Shown one piece after another: positions 16,712 through 24,700 of a stretch of DNA of 33,490 nucleotides. Origin of the DNA: Nonomuraea ceibae (GTDB lineage: Bacteria > Actinomycetota > Actinomycetes > Streptosporangiales > Streptosporangiaceae); contig NZ_JAHKRO010000104.1 of NCBI RefSeq assembly GCF_019396325.1, positions 1-33,490 on the forward strand. Reading direction: 5' to 3'. How positions within the stretch are numbered: position 1 is the stretch's first letter; each line of letters begins with the position of its first letter. The notes below the pieces were generated by a model, which was not told the DNA's origin, searched no databases, and saw only the letters and a program-made list of their open reading frames with translations. Position numbers and translations under genes: made by a program.

Positions 16712-16948
16712 ATGGCGATGTCCGGCGTGCTCGAAACGGAGGTCATGCGGCTGTGGTCGGAGATCCTCGGGGTCGAGGTCACCTCCCCTGACCAGGACTT
16801 CTTCGAGCTGGGCGGCCAGTCGCTGGCGATGGTCCAGTTCCTGGCGATGGTGGAGAGCGAGTTCCGGGTCGAGCTGCCGGTGGAGGTGCTCTTCGTCGAG
16901 GGGCTGACGGTCGCCGAGGCGGCGCGGGCCATCGGGGAGCACTCTTGA
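16712..16948 (+). CDS. Free-standing peptidyl/acyl carrier protein
   Basis: A 78-residue carrier protein with the phosphopantetheine attachment serine S37 in FFELGGQSLAMVQF. It should hold an aminoacyl or peptidyl thioester, most simply loaded by the stand-alone adenylation enzyme two genes downstream and presented to the condensation domain of the NRPS. The ATG at 16712 has GAGGAG at 16699-16704. It is the first gene of the cluster; its stop overlaps the TTG start of the glycosyltransferase. Confidence 0.95.
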   Translation: MAMSGVLETEVMRLWSEILGVEVTSPDQDFFELGGQSLAMVQFLAMVESEFRVELPVEVLFVEGLTVAEAARAIGEHS

Positions 16949-18120
16949 CCGGCGTCGTCCTGGTCACCCACGGCACGCACGGCGACGTGCTGCCGTTCGT
17001 GGGCCTGGGGCGGGTGCTGCGCGAGCGCGGGCACCGGGTGGAGCTTCTCACTCATGCGCCGTTCGAGGCGGTGGCCCGGCGGGCCGGGCTGGAGTTCACG
17101 GCCATCGACACCGAGCGCGACTACGAGCGCTACCTGGCGGACACGCCGATGCTGCTGGGCGCCGGGATGGACCGGTGGCGGCGCTTCTACGACGCGATCG
17201 GGCTGTTCGACCAGATCGCGTACGAGTGCGAGGTGCTCAAGGCCAGGCACGTGCCGGGGGAGACGGTGTTCGTGGGGCGGCACACGACGGCGGTCTCCAC
17301 GCTGTTCGCCGGTGAGGCGCTGGGCGTGCCGGTCGCGTGGGTGGCGGTGACGCCGGTGCAGTACATGTCCGAGCGGCCCGCCGTGCACATGTACCGGGAG
17401 ACGATGGCCGACCGGCTCGACACCGTCCGGGCCACGCTGGGGCTGGGCCCGGTGGGCGACTGGGGCGCCTGGTTCACCTCGGCCGGGCTGCATCTGGGGC
17501 TGTGGCCGGACTGGTTCGACCGGGCCGGGATCGCGGCGCCGGCGCGGGCGCGGCTGACCGGGGCGCCCTATGGCGACGACACGTTCGCCGACCCCGTGCC
17601 GCCGGAGGCGGAGCGCCTGCTGGAGCGGGGTGCGGTGATCGTGACGGGCGGGACGGGACGCATGATCCACGAGCGGTTCTACCCGGCAGCCGTGGCGGCG
17701 TGCGCCGAGGCGGGGGTGCCGGCCCTGGTGGTGGCGCGGCATCGGGACCTGGTGCCCGACCGGCTGCCCGAGGACGTCGCGTGGTTCCCGCACCTGCCCT
17801 TCCACCGGGTGATGGCACGTGCCAGGGCGGTGCTGCACCACGGCGGCATCGGCACCGTCGTCAGGGCGGTGGCGGCCGGGGTGCCGCAGGTGCTGCTGGC
17901 GCACGGTTTCGACCGTTCCGACAACGGCATGCGCCTGGCCAGGCTGGGGCTAGGGTCCTGGCTGCCCGAGCGGCGGTGGACCACGGGCGAGATCGTTCCC
18001 CTGCTGCGCGCGGCGCTGGCCGACGACGGTTACGCCGCCCGGGTGGCCCCGTACGAGCAGTCCGCCCAGCCGGGGCTGCGGGCCGCCGCACAGGCCGTGG
18101 AAGAGCTGCTGGAAAGCTGA
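16945..18120 (+). CDS. GT1-family glycosyltransferase (UDP/TDP-sugar, MGT/YjiC-like)
   Basis: A 391-residue GT-B glycosyltransferase related to the macrolide and natural-product GT1 enzymes. The N-terminal VLVTHGTHGDVLPFVGLGR forms the acceptor-domain opening, and the donor-binding HHGGIGTVVRAVAAGVPQV segment is near residues 293-315. The start is the TTG at 16945-16947, overlapping the carrier-protein stop; no better start keeps the conserved N-terminus. It probably attaches a sugar to the peptide product. No deoxysugar synthesis genes are nearby except possibly the upstream epimerase, so a common nucleotide sugar is likely. Confidence 0.92.
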   Translation: MTGVVLVTHGTHGDVLPFVGLGRVLRERGHRVELLTHAPFEAVARRAGLEFTAIDTERDYERYLADTPMLLGAGMDRWRRFYDAIGLFDQIAYECEVLKARHVPGETVFVGRHTTAVSTLFAGEALGVPVAWVAVTPVQYMSERPAVHMYRETMADRLDTVRATLGLGPVGDWGAWFTSAGLHLGLWPDWFDRAGIAAPARARLTGAPYGDDTFADPVPPEAERLLERGAVIVTGGTGRMIHERFYPAAVAACAEAGVPALVVARHRDLVPDRLPEDVAWFPHLPFHRVMARARAVLHHGGIGTVVRAVAAGVPQVLLAHGFDRSDNGMRLARLGLGSWLPERRWTTGEIVPLLRAALADDGYAARVAPYEQSAQPGLRAAAQAVEELLES

Positions 18121-18131
18121 GGAGTTGACGC

Positions 18132-19562
18132 ATGCCTGAATTGGGAGCGCTCCCAAACGTTGTTCAATTATTCGCGCGCCAAGCGGCGCGCACCCCGGAC
18201 CGCATCGCGCTCGCCGACGGCGACGAGCGCCTGACCTACGCCGCGCTGGACGCGGCCGTGAACCGCCTCGCCGCCCGGCTGGCCGCCGCCGGGGCCGGTC
18301 CCGGCGTCCTCGTCGGCATCCGCGCCCCGAAGTCGGCGGCCTGCGTGACGGCCATGCTCGCCGTCCTGCGGACCGGCGCCGCCTACCTGCCGCTCGACCC
18401 GGAGCACCCGGCGGCCCGCACCGAGCTCGTCCTCGCCGACTCCGGCGCGCGGCTCCTCGTGACCACCGGCGAACCCGCCACGACCACGCTGCCCGCCGTC
18501 CGGCTGGACGAGGACGTCCCCGCCACGGCCGCCGTCCCCGAGGCGCGGCCCGGCCCGGCATCTCCCGCGTACGTGATCTACACCTCCGGGTCGACCGGCC
18601 GCCCCAAGGGCGTGGTGGTGCCGCACGGCGGGCTGGCCGCGCTGCTCGCCGGCATGCGCGACCTGGTCGGCTCGGCGCCCGAGCACGTCTGGCTGTCGGC
18701 CGCCGCGCTCACGTTCGACATGTCGGTCCCCGAGCTGTACCTGCCGCTCGTCACCGGCGGCCGGCTGATCCTCCTCGACCCGAAGGCCGCGATCCTCGGC
18801 AAACGGCTCGCCGCCCTGATCGAACGCGAGGGCGTCACCCACATGCAGGCCACCCCGTCGGGCTGGCGCGTCCTGCTGTACGCCGGGTTCCGCGCCCCCA
18901 GGCTGACCGCGCTCGCGGGCGGCGAGGCGCTGCCCCCGGCCCTGGCCAAGGACCTGCGCCCACGCGTCGGCCGGCTGATCAACATGTACGGGCCGACGGA
19001 GGCGTCCGTCTGGGCCACCTCGTGGGAGGTGCCGTGGGAGCCGGACACGGTCTCGCTCGGCACCCCGCTGCCCGGAGCCTCGGTCCACGTCGTGGACGAC
19101 CGGCTGGACCGGGTGGCCGAGGGCGAACTGGCCATCGGCGGGACCGGCGTGGCGAGCGGCTACCTCGGCAGGCCCGCCCTGACCGCCGAACGCTTCGTGC
19201 CCGACCCGTACGGCGAACCCGGCGGCCGGCTCTACCTGACCGGCGACGTCGTGCGGCGGACGGAGAGCGGCCTGGAGTTCCTGCACCGGTCCGACACCCA
19301 GGTGAAGGTGCGCGGCTACCGGGTCGAGCTCGGCGAGGTGGAGGCCGCGATGGACGAGCTGCCCGGCGTGCGGCAGGCCGTCGCGGCCGTGTCCGGCGAC
19401 GCCCTGGTGGCGTTCGTGGTCGGCGACTGCCCCGCGCTGCGCACCCGGCTGGCCGCGACGCTGCCCGCGTACATGGTGCCGAGCCGGGTGATCCGCCTGG
19501 ACTCGCTGCCCCTGACCCCCAACGGAAAGATCGATCGGCGCGCGCTCGAGGAGAAGCTGTGA
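18132..19562 (+). CDS. Stand-alone NRPS adenylation enzyme, Gly-like specificity code
   Basis: A 476-residue adenylation domain without its own carrier domain. It has TSGSTGRPKG (151-160), NMYGPTEAS, the YLTGDVVRR motif, and the catalytic lysine K466 (PNGKIDRRAL). By manual alignment to GrsA the ten-residue code reads D-M-P-Q-L-G-M-V-W-K, closest among codes I recall to glycine (DILQLGLIWK), so glycine or another small residue is suggested. It should load the free carrier protein. GAGGAG at 18119-18124 supports the ATG at 18132. A CebR/CelR box lies in codons 4-8 and codon 13 is TTA. The first 14 codons are unusually rich in A/T-ending codons. Confidence 0.93.
   Translation: MPELGALPNVVQLFARQAARTPDRIALADGDERLTYAALDAAVNRLAARLAAAGAGPGVLVGIRAPKSAACVTAMLAVLRTGAAYLPLDPEHPAARTELVLADSGARLLVTTGEPATTTLPAVRLDEDVPATAAVPEARPGPASPAYVIYTSGSTGRPKGVVVPHGGLAALLAGMRDLVGSAPEHVWLSAAALTFDMSVPELYLPLVTGGRLILLDPKAAILGKRLAALIEREGVTHMQATPSGWRVLLYAGFRAPRLTALAGGEALPPALAKDLRPRVGRLINMYGPTEASVWATSWEVPWEPDTVSLGTPLPGASVHVVDDRLDRVAEGELAIGGTGVASGYLGRPALTAERFVPDPYGEPGGRLYLTGDVVRRTESGLEFLHRSDTQVKVRGYRVELGEVEAAMDELPGVRQAVAAVSGDALVAFVVGDCPALRTRLAATLPAYMVPSRVIRLDSLPLTPNGKIDRRALEEKL
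18142..18155. promoter_or_regulatory. CebR/CelR-type operator, box 3, inside the adenylation gene
   Basis: A second perfect TGGGAGCGCTCCCA palindrome, lying within codons 4-8 of the adenylation gene (residues L-G-A-L-P). Bound repressor here could block elongation from the upstream promoter, or an internal promoter; I saw TTGACG at 18125-18130 but no -10 at proper spacing. Confidence 0.8.
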
Positions 19563-19738
19563 GCGACATGGTCGTGGTCGTCAACCACGAGGAGCAGTAC
19601 TCCGTCTGGACGGCGGACCGGGAACCGCCTCCCGGCTGGCGGGCGACCGGGTTCGCCGGCACCAAGGAGGAGTGCCTGGCGCACATCGAGACCGTGTGGA
19701 CCGACATGCGTCCGCTGAGCGCGCGCGGCGAGGGGTGA
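19559..19738 (+). CDS. MbtH-like protein
   Basis: A 59-residue MbtH-like chaperone of adenylation domains. It shows the family signature NHEEQYSVW, the PPGWRATGF turn and the ECLAHIETVWTDMRPLS end. It starts at a GTG overlapping the adenylation stop (GTGA), and ends directly before the flavoprotein gene. It should bind one or both adenylation domains of the cluster and raise their solubility and activity. Confidence 0.96.
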   Translation: MSDMVVVVNHEEQYSVWTADREPPPGWRATGFAGTKEECLAHIETVWTDMRPLSARGEG

Positions 19739-19743
19739 CGGTC

Positions 19744-21030
19744 ATGGCACCCCACGCGATCATCGTCGGGGCGGGACTGGCGGGGCCGCTGCTGGCGATC
19801 CTGCTTGCCCGCGGCGGGCACCGGGTCGACCTGGTCGAACGCCGCCCCGACCCGCGCTCGGCCGCCCACGACGGCGGGCGGTCGATCAACCTCGGCATGT
19901 CGGCGCGGGCCATCGCGGCGCTGCGCGAGGTCGGCCTGTGGCAGGAGGCCCGGCGGCTGTCGGTGCCCATGCGCGGCCGCATGGTGCACGCGGGCGGCCG
20001 GCCGGCGTTCTACCCCTACGGGGGCGACCCGTCGCAGATCCTGCACTCGATCCGGCGCGACACACTGGTCCGGCTGCTGGTCGAGCACGCCGAGAAGCAG
20101 CCGGGCGTGCGGCTGCGCTTCGAGACCCGGTGCGTGTCCGTCGACCGGGACGCCGCCGCCGTCACCCTGGAGGACGGCACGACGCTGCGGGCCGGCTTCG
20201 TCGTCGGCGCGGACGGCGCGTCCTCGCTCGTCAGGACCGCCATGCAGCGCGGCCTGCCGGCCGGGTTCAGCCGCGAGTACCTGGAGTGGGGCTACAAGGA
20301 GGTCACGATCCGCGCCACGCCCGGCGGCGAGCCGGCCGTGCCGCTGGAGGCGCTGCACATCTGGCCGGGCGAGCGCGGCCTCGGCGTCGCCCACCCCAAT
20401 CTCGACAACAGCCTGACCTGCACGCTCTTCCTGCCGCGTGAGGAGCCGCCGGACCCGGTGTCCGCGGCCTTCCCGCACCTGGCGACGCTCGTCCCCGACC
20501 TCGACGAGCAGGCGTCGGCCGCGCCGATGAGCCACCTCACGACCGTGCGCACCGCGCCGTGGCGGCACCGCGACACGACGGTGCTCGTCGGCGACGCCGC
20601 CCACGCCGTCTACCCCTTCTACGGCCAGGGCATGAACGCCTCGTTCGAGGACTGCCTCGTCCTCGACCGCATGCTGGCCCGCCATCCGGGCGACCGGGAG
20701 GCCGCCTTCGCCGCCTACGAGCGCGCCCGCAAGCCGCACACCGACGTGCTGGCCGAGCTGTCGGAACGCAACTTCCTGGAGCTGCGCGACGGCATGCGCT
20801 CACCGCTCGCCCTGGCCAGGAAGCGCCTGGACCTGCTGCTGCACAAGACCTTCCCCGGCACCTGGGTGCCGCTGTACACACTCGTCTCGCACACCACCGT
20901 GCCCTACGGCGAGGCGCTGCGACGCGCCCGCCGCCAGGACCGGCTGGCCGCCGCGCTGGCCGCGGCCGGGGCGGGTCTCGCCGCCGCCGGCCTGCTCGCC
21001 GCGCGGCGTACCGGGAGGACCACCCGATGA
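19744..21030 (+). CDS. FAD-dependent monooxygenase, kynurenine 3-monooxygenase-like
   Basis: A 428-residue class A flavin monooxygenase. The FAD-binding GAGLAG is at residues 9-14, GRSINLGMS at 45-53, and LVGDAAHAVYPFYGQGMN binds the flavin later. The match to kynurenine 3-monooxygenase is close: R79 and Y92 fit the substrate-binding Arg and Tyr of that enzyme, and GMNASFED keeps the active-site Asn/Glu. A hydrophobic C-terminal stretch (about 400-420) could anchor it to the membrane, as in some KMOs. The ATG at 19744 has GAGGGG nine bases upstream; a GTG at 19735 is an alternative. It probably hydroxylates an aromatic residue or kynurenine, perhaps carrier-bound. Confidence 0.9.
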   Translation: MAPHAIIVGAGLAGPLLAILLARGGHRVDLVERRPDPRSAAHDGGRSINLGMSARAIAALREVGLWQEARRLSVPMRGRMVHAGGRPAFYPYGGDPSQILHSIRRDTLVRLLVEHAEKQPGVRLRFETRCVSVDRDAAAVTLEDGTTLRAGFVVGADGASSLVRTAMQRGLPAGFSREYLEWGYKEVTIRATPGGEPAVPLEALHIWPGERGLGVAHPNLDNSLTCTLFLPREEPPDPVSAAFPHLATLVPDLDEQASAAPMSHLTTVRTAPWRHRDTTVLVGDAAHAVYPFYGQGMNASFEDCLVLDRMLARHPGDREAAFAAYERARKPHTDVLAELSERNFLELRDGMRSPLALARKRLDLLLHKTFPGTWVPLYTLVSHTTVPYGEALRRARRQDRLAAALAAAGAGLAAAGLLAARRTGRTTR

Positions 21031-21731
21031 TCAGGCATCCCCAGGACGACACGCTCGTCCTGTTCGACCCCGCCGACCTGTTCGACCCCGCCGACGTGCT
21101 CGACCCCGCCGACGTGCTCGACCCGACCGACGGGGAGCCGGGCCCCGCGCCGCACCCGCTGGCCGCCGAGCACGGCGCCGACCTGCGCGCCGTCGTCGCG
21201 TGGGCGCGCGCCTACCTGACCCGGCCGCACCCGGAGCTGGGCCGGCGCGGCCCGGTGTGCCCGTACGCGCAGGCGTCGCTGGACCGGAACGCCTTCCTGC
21301 TGGCCGTCCAGCCGGGCGGCGGCCACACCGTCGCGTCGCTGAGCGCCCTGCTCGCGCCCTACCGCGACTGGTTCCTCGACCTCGCGCCCCGGGGCGGGCC
21401 CGCCGCGCAGTCGACGACCGTCCTCGTGCTGCTGCCGGGCATGCGCGACGCGCGCGAGGTGATCGACGCCGCGCAGCGCGAGCTCAAGGACGCCTACGTG
21501 GGCCACGGCCTGATGATCGGCGAGTTCCACGACGGGCCGCCGGACAAGGCGGGACTGTGGAACCAGGACTTCCGCCCGCTGCGCAGCCCGGTCCCGATGC
21601 TGGTGATCCGGCACATGGTGCCCACCGACCTGCCCTTCCTCATCTCCGACGAGACGCATCTGGCCGCCTACCGCGACCTGTTCGGCGAGCAGGTGCCCGG
21701 CCACCTGCGCGACCTGGCGGGCCGGGCATGA
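21027..21731 (+). CDS. Uncharacterised conserved protein of the NRPS cluster
   Basis: A 234-residue soluble protein that I cannot assign to an enzyme family; it resembles an uncharacterised (DUF-type) family seen in actinobacterial biosynthetic clusters. Its N-terminus has four near-identical repeats of a six-residue unit, FDPADL/LDPADV-like (about residues 13-35). The rest looks conserved: RRGPVCPYAQASLDRNAF, MIGEFHDGPPDKAGLWN and RSPVPMLVIRHMVPTDLPF. The single Cys in GPVCPY and the His in GEFHDG are candidate functional residues. It overlaps both neighbours as ATGA, so it is made with the flavoprotein and NRPS and likely acts in assembly or tailoring. Confidence 0.9.
   Translation: MIRHPQDDTLVLFDPADLFDPADVLDPADVLDPTDGEPGPAPHPLAAEHGADLRAVVAWARAYLTRPHPELGRRGPVCPYAQASLDRNAFLLAVQPGGGHTVASLSALLAPYRDWFLDLAPRGGPAAQSTTVLVLLPGMRDAREVIDAAQRELKDAYVGHGLMIGEFHDGPPDKAGLWNQDFRPLRSPVPMLVIRHMVPTDLPFLISDETHLAAYRDLFGEQVPGHLRDLAGRA
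21063..21131 (+). repeat. Coding tandem repeat (18-bp units) in the uncharacterised gene
   Basis: Units close to TTCGACCCCGCCGACCTG recur about four times with small changes (CTCGACCCCGCCGACGTG, CTCGACCCGACCGACGGG), encoding Asp-Pro-Ala-Asp blocks. The number of units could vary among strains. Confidence 0.75.
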
Positions 21732-24700
21732 CGGGCCTCCCGGCGACGCCCGCGCAGGAACGGCTGTGGTTCCTGCACCAGGCGGACTCCTCCGGCCACT
21801 CGTCCGGTTACCACGTCTGGGGCGGGCATCGGTTACGCGGCCCGCTCGACCGCGCCCGGCTCGGCGAGGCGCTGAACCGGCTGGTCGCCCGGCACGAGGC
21901 CGTCCGCACCGGCCTGGCCGACGGCGGCGACGGGCGTCCCGTCCGGATCGTGCGCGCCGGGGCCCGGGTCGAGCCGGAGCTCGTGGAGGTGACCTGCGAG
22001 GACGAGGCGCGCACGGCCTGCGGCGCGTTCGTGGCCCGGCCGTTCGACCTGGGCCGCCCCCCGCTCATGCGCGCCCTGCTCGTCCGGCTCGCCCCGGAGG
22101 ACCACGTGCTCGTGCTCGTCCTGCACCACGCGATCTGCGACGGCCGCGCGCTGCGCATCCTCCTCTCCGAGCTGTACGGCCTGCTCGCCGGGACGTTCGA
22201 GCCCGGCCCGCCCGCCGTCCCGTTCTCCGAGTACGTCGACCGGCTCGGCCGGACCGGCGGCGCGCGGGCCGAGGCGGACCGCGACTACTGGCGTGCCCGG
22301 CTGGCCGGGGCGCCCACCCTGCTCGCCCTGCCCACCGACCGGCCCCGGCCCGCCGTGCCGAGCGGGCGCGGCGCGCAGCACCGCTGGGTCCTGCCCGCCC
22401 ATCTGCGCACCGCCCTGCTGGAGAGCGCGCGCCGCACCAGGACGACGGTGTTCGCGATGGTGCTGGCCGCGCTCGGCGTCACGCTGGGCCGGTGCGCCGG
22501 GCAGGACGACGTGGTGGTCGGCTGCCCCTTGGACGGCCGCACCGACCGGCGGTTCGGGCAGACGGTCGGCATGTTCGCCAACACCGTGGCGCTCCGGCTG
22601 GACCTCGGCGGCGACCCGACGGTGGCGGACCTGCTGCGGCGCGGCAGGCGTACCGTCGCCGAGGCGCTCGCGCACGGCGGCACGCCGTTCGACGAGGTCG
22701 TGGAGCTCACCGGAGGCCGCCGCGACCTCAGCCACAACCCGCTCTTCCAGGTGATGCTCGTCATGGAGCATCTGGACGGCGGCCCGGTGACGGCGGGCGA
22801 GCTGACGGTGGGGCACTGGGAGCTGCCCGCCCCGGAGGCCCGCTTCGACCTCACCCTGTTCGTCACCGTGGGCGACGAGGTCGAGCTGTACCTGGACTAC
22901 GCGGCCGACCTGTTCGACGCCGCGACGGCCGCCGCGCTGGCGGGGCACCTGACCACGGCCGTCGAGGCCCTCGCCGGCGACCCGGACCTGCCGGTGAGCC
23001 GCATCCCGTTCGACTCCGGCCCGGTCCCCGCCAAGCCGTCCGCGCAGGCTCCGGGCGAGTGGGAGAGCGTGGCCGGGCTCGTGCTGCGGCAGGCCGGGCG
23101 GGACCCGGACCGGGTCGCCGTCGTGGCCGAGGGGGAGCGGCTGACGTACGGCGAGCTGGCGTCCCGCGCGCTGGAGGTGGCCGCCCGGCTGGAGCCGCAC
23201 CTCGCGCCCGGCGGCGGGCGCGAGGTGGTCGGCGTGTCGCTCCCGGCGGGGCCGGACGGCATCGCCGCCGTCATCGGCGTCCTGCTCGCCGGGGCCGCGT
23301 ACCTGCCGCTCGATCCCGGCCACCCGCCCGCCCGCGCGGACCTCCTGCTCCGGCAGGCGGGCGCGGCGGCGCTGATCGCCCCGCCCGCCCGGCTGGCCGA
23401 GCTGGACGCCTTCCCCGGCGCCAAGCTCGTGCCGCACGCCGCGGACCCGCCCGGGGGCGGCGGAGGCAGGAGCCCGCGGCCCGGGGACCCCGCGTACGTG
23501 ATCTTCACGTCGGGGTGGACCGGGGCGCCCAAGGGCGTGGTGGTGCCGCACCGGGCCGTCGCCGCGTTCACCCGCTCGTTCGTGGACGCGCACGGGTTCG
23601 GGCCGGGGCAGCGGGTGCTCATGCTGCCGCCGCTCACGTTCGACGCCTCCGTCGGCGACCTGTTTCCGGTGCTCACGTCCGGCGGCACCCTGGTGATCCA
23701 CCCTGAGCCCGCCCGGCTCGACGGCGCGGAGCTCGTCCGGTTCTGCGCCGCGCACGGCGTCACCGCCGTGGACGCGCCCGTCGCGCTGTGGCGGCGCTGG
23801 GTCGCCGACCTGGCCGGGACCGGCGTCCCCGGCGGCTGGCCCGTCGAGATCATGATGGTCGGCGGCGAGGAGGTCCCCGCCGAGGACGTACGCGCCTGGC
23901 AGCGGCTGACCGGCGGCCGGTGCGCGCTGTTCAACCACTACGGGCCCACCGAGGCCACGGTGTGCGCCACCGTGCACCGGATCGGCGGCGCCGACGAGCT
24001 CGGCGACGCGGCCCGGGTGCCGATCGGCACGCCGCTGCCGCACGTGCGCGCCCGCGTGCTCGACGCGGCCGGCCGGCCGGTGCCGGTCGGCGGCGCCGGC
24101 GAGCTGCACCTGGGCGGGGCCGGCCTGGCCGACGGCTACACGGGCGCGCCCGCGCTGACCGCGGCGGCCTTCGTGCCCGACCCGGACGGCCCCGCCGGGG
24201 CGCGCCTGTACCGGACGGGCGACCTGGCCCGGGTGCGGCCGGGCGGCGCGATCGAGTTCCTGGGCCGGCGCGACCGCCAGGTGAAGATCCGCGGCCACCG
24301 GATCGAGCCCGCCGAGGTCGAGCACGCCGTCACCGCCCATCCGGCCGTCACCGACAGCGCCGTGCTCGTCGACGGTGACCGGCTCGTCGCCTACGCGGCG
24401 ACCGGCGCGCCGGATCTGACGCCGGGCGCGCTGCGGGCCTACCTGCGCGAACGGCTGCCCGGCTACCTGGTGCCGGCCGCGTTCGTCCTGGTCGGGACCA
24501 TCCCCCGGACGACGCACGGGAAGGTGGACCGGGCGGCGCTGCCGCCGCCGGGACCGGCGGGCGAGCCGCCCGCGACCGCCACCGAGTCGGCGCTGGCCGA
24601 GGTGTGGCGGCGGGTCCTTGGCGTGGCCGACGTGCGCAGGTCGGACAACTTCTTCGAGGTGGGCGGCCACTCGCTGCTGGCCGGCCGGGTGGTCGCGGAG

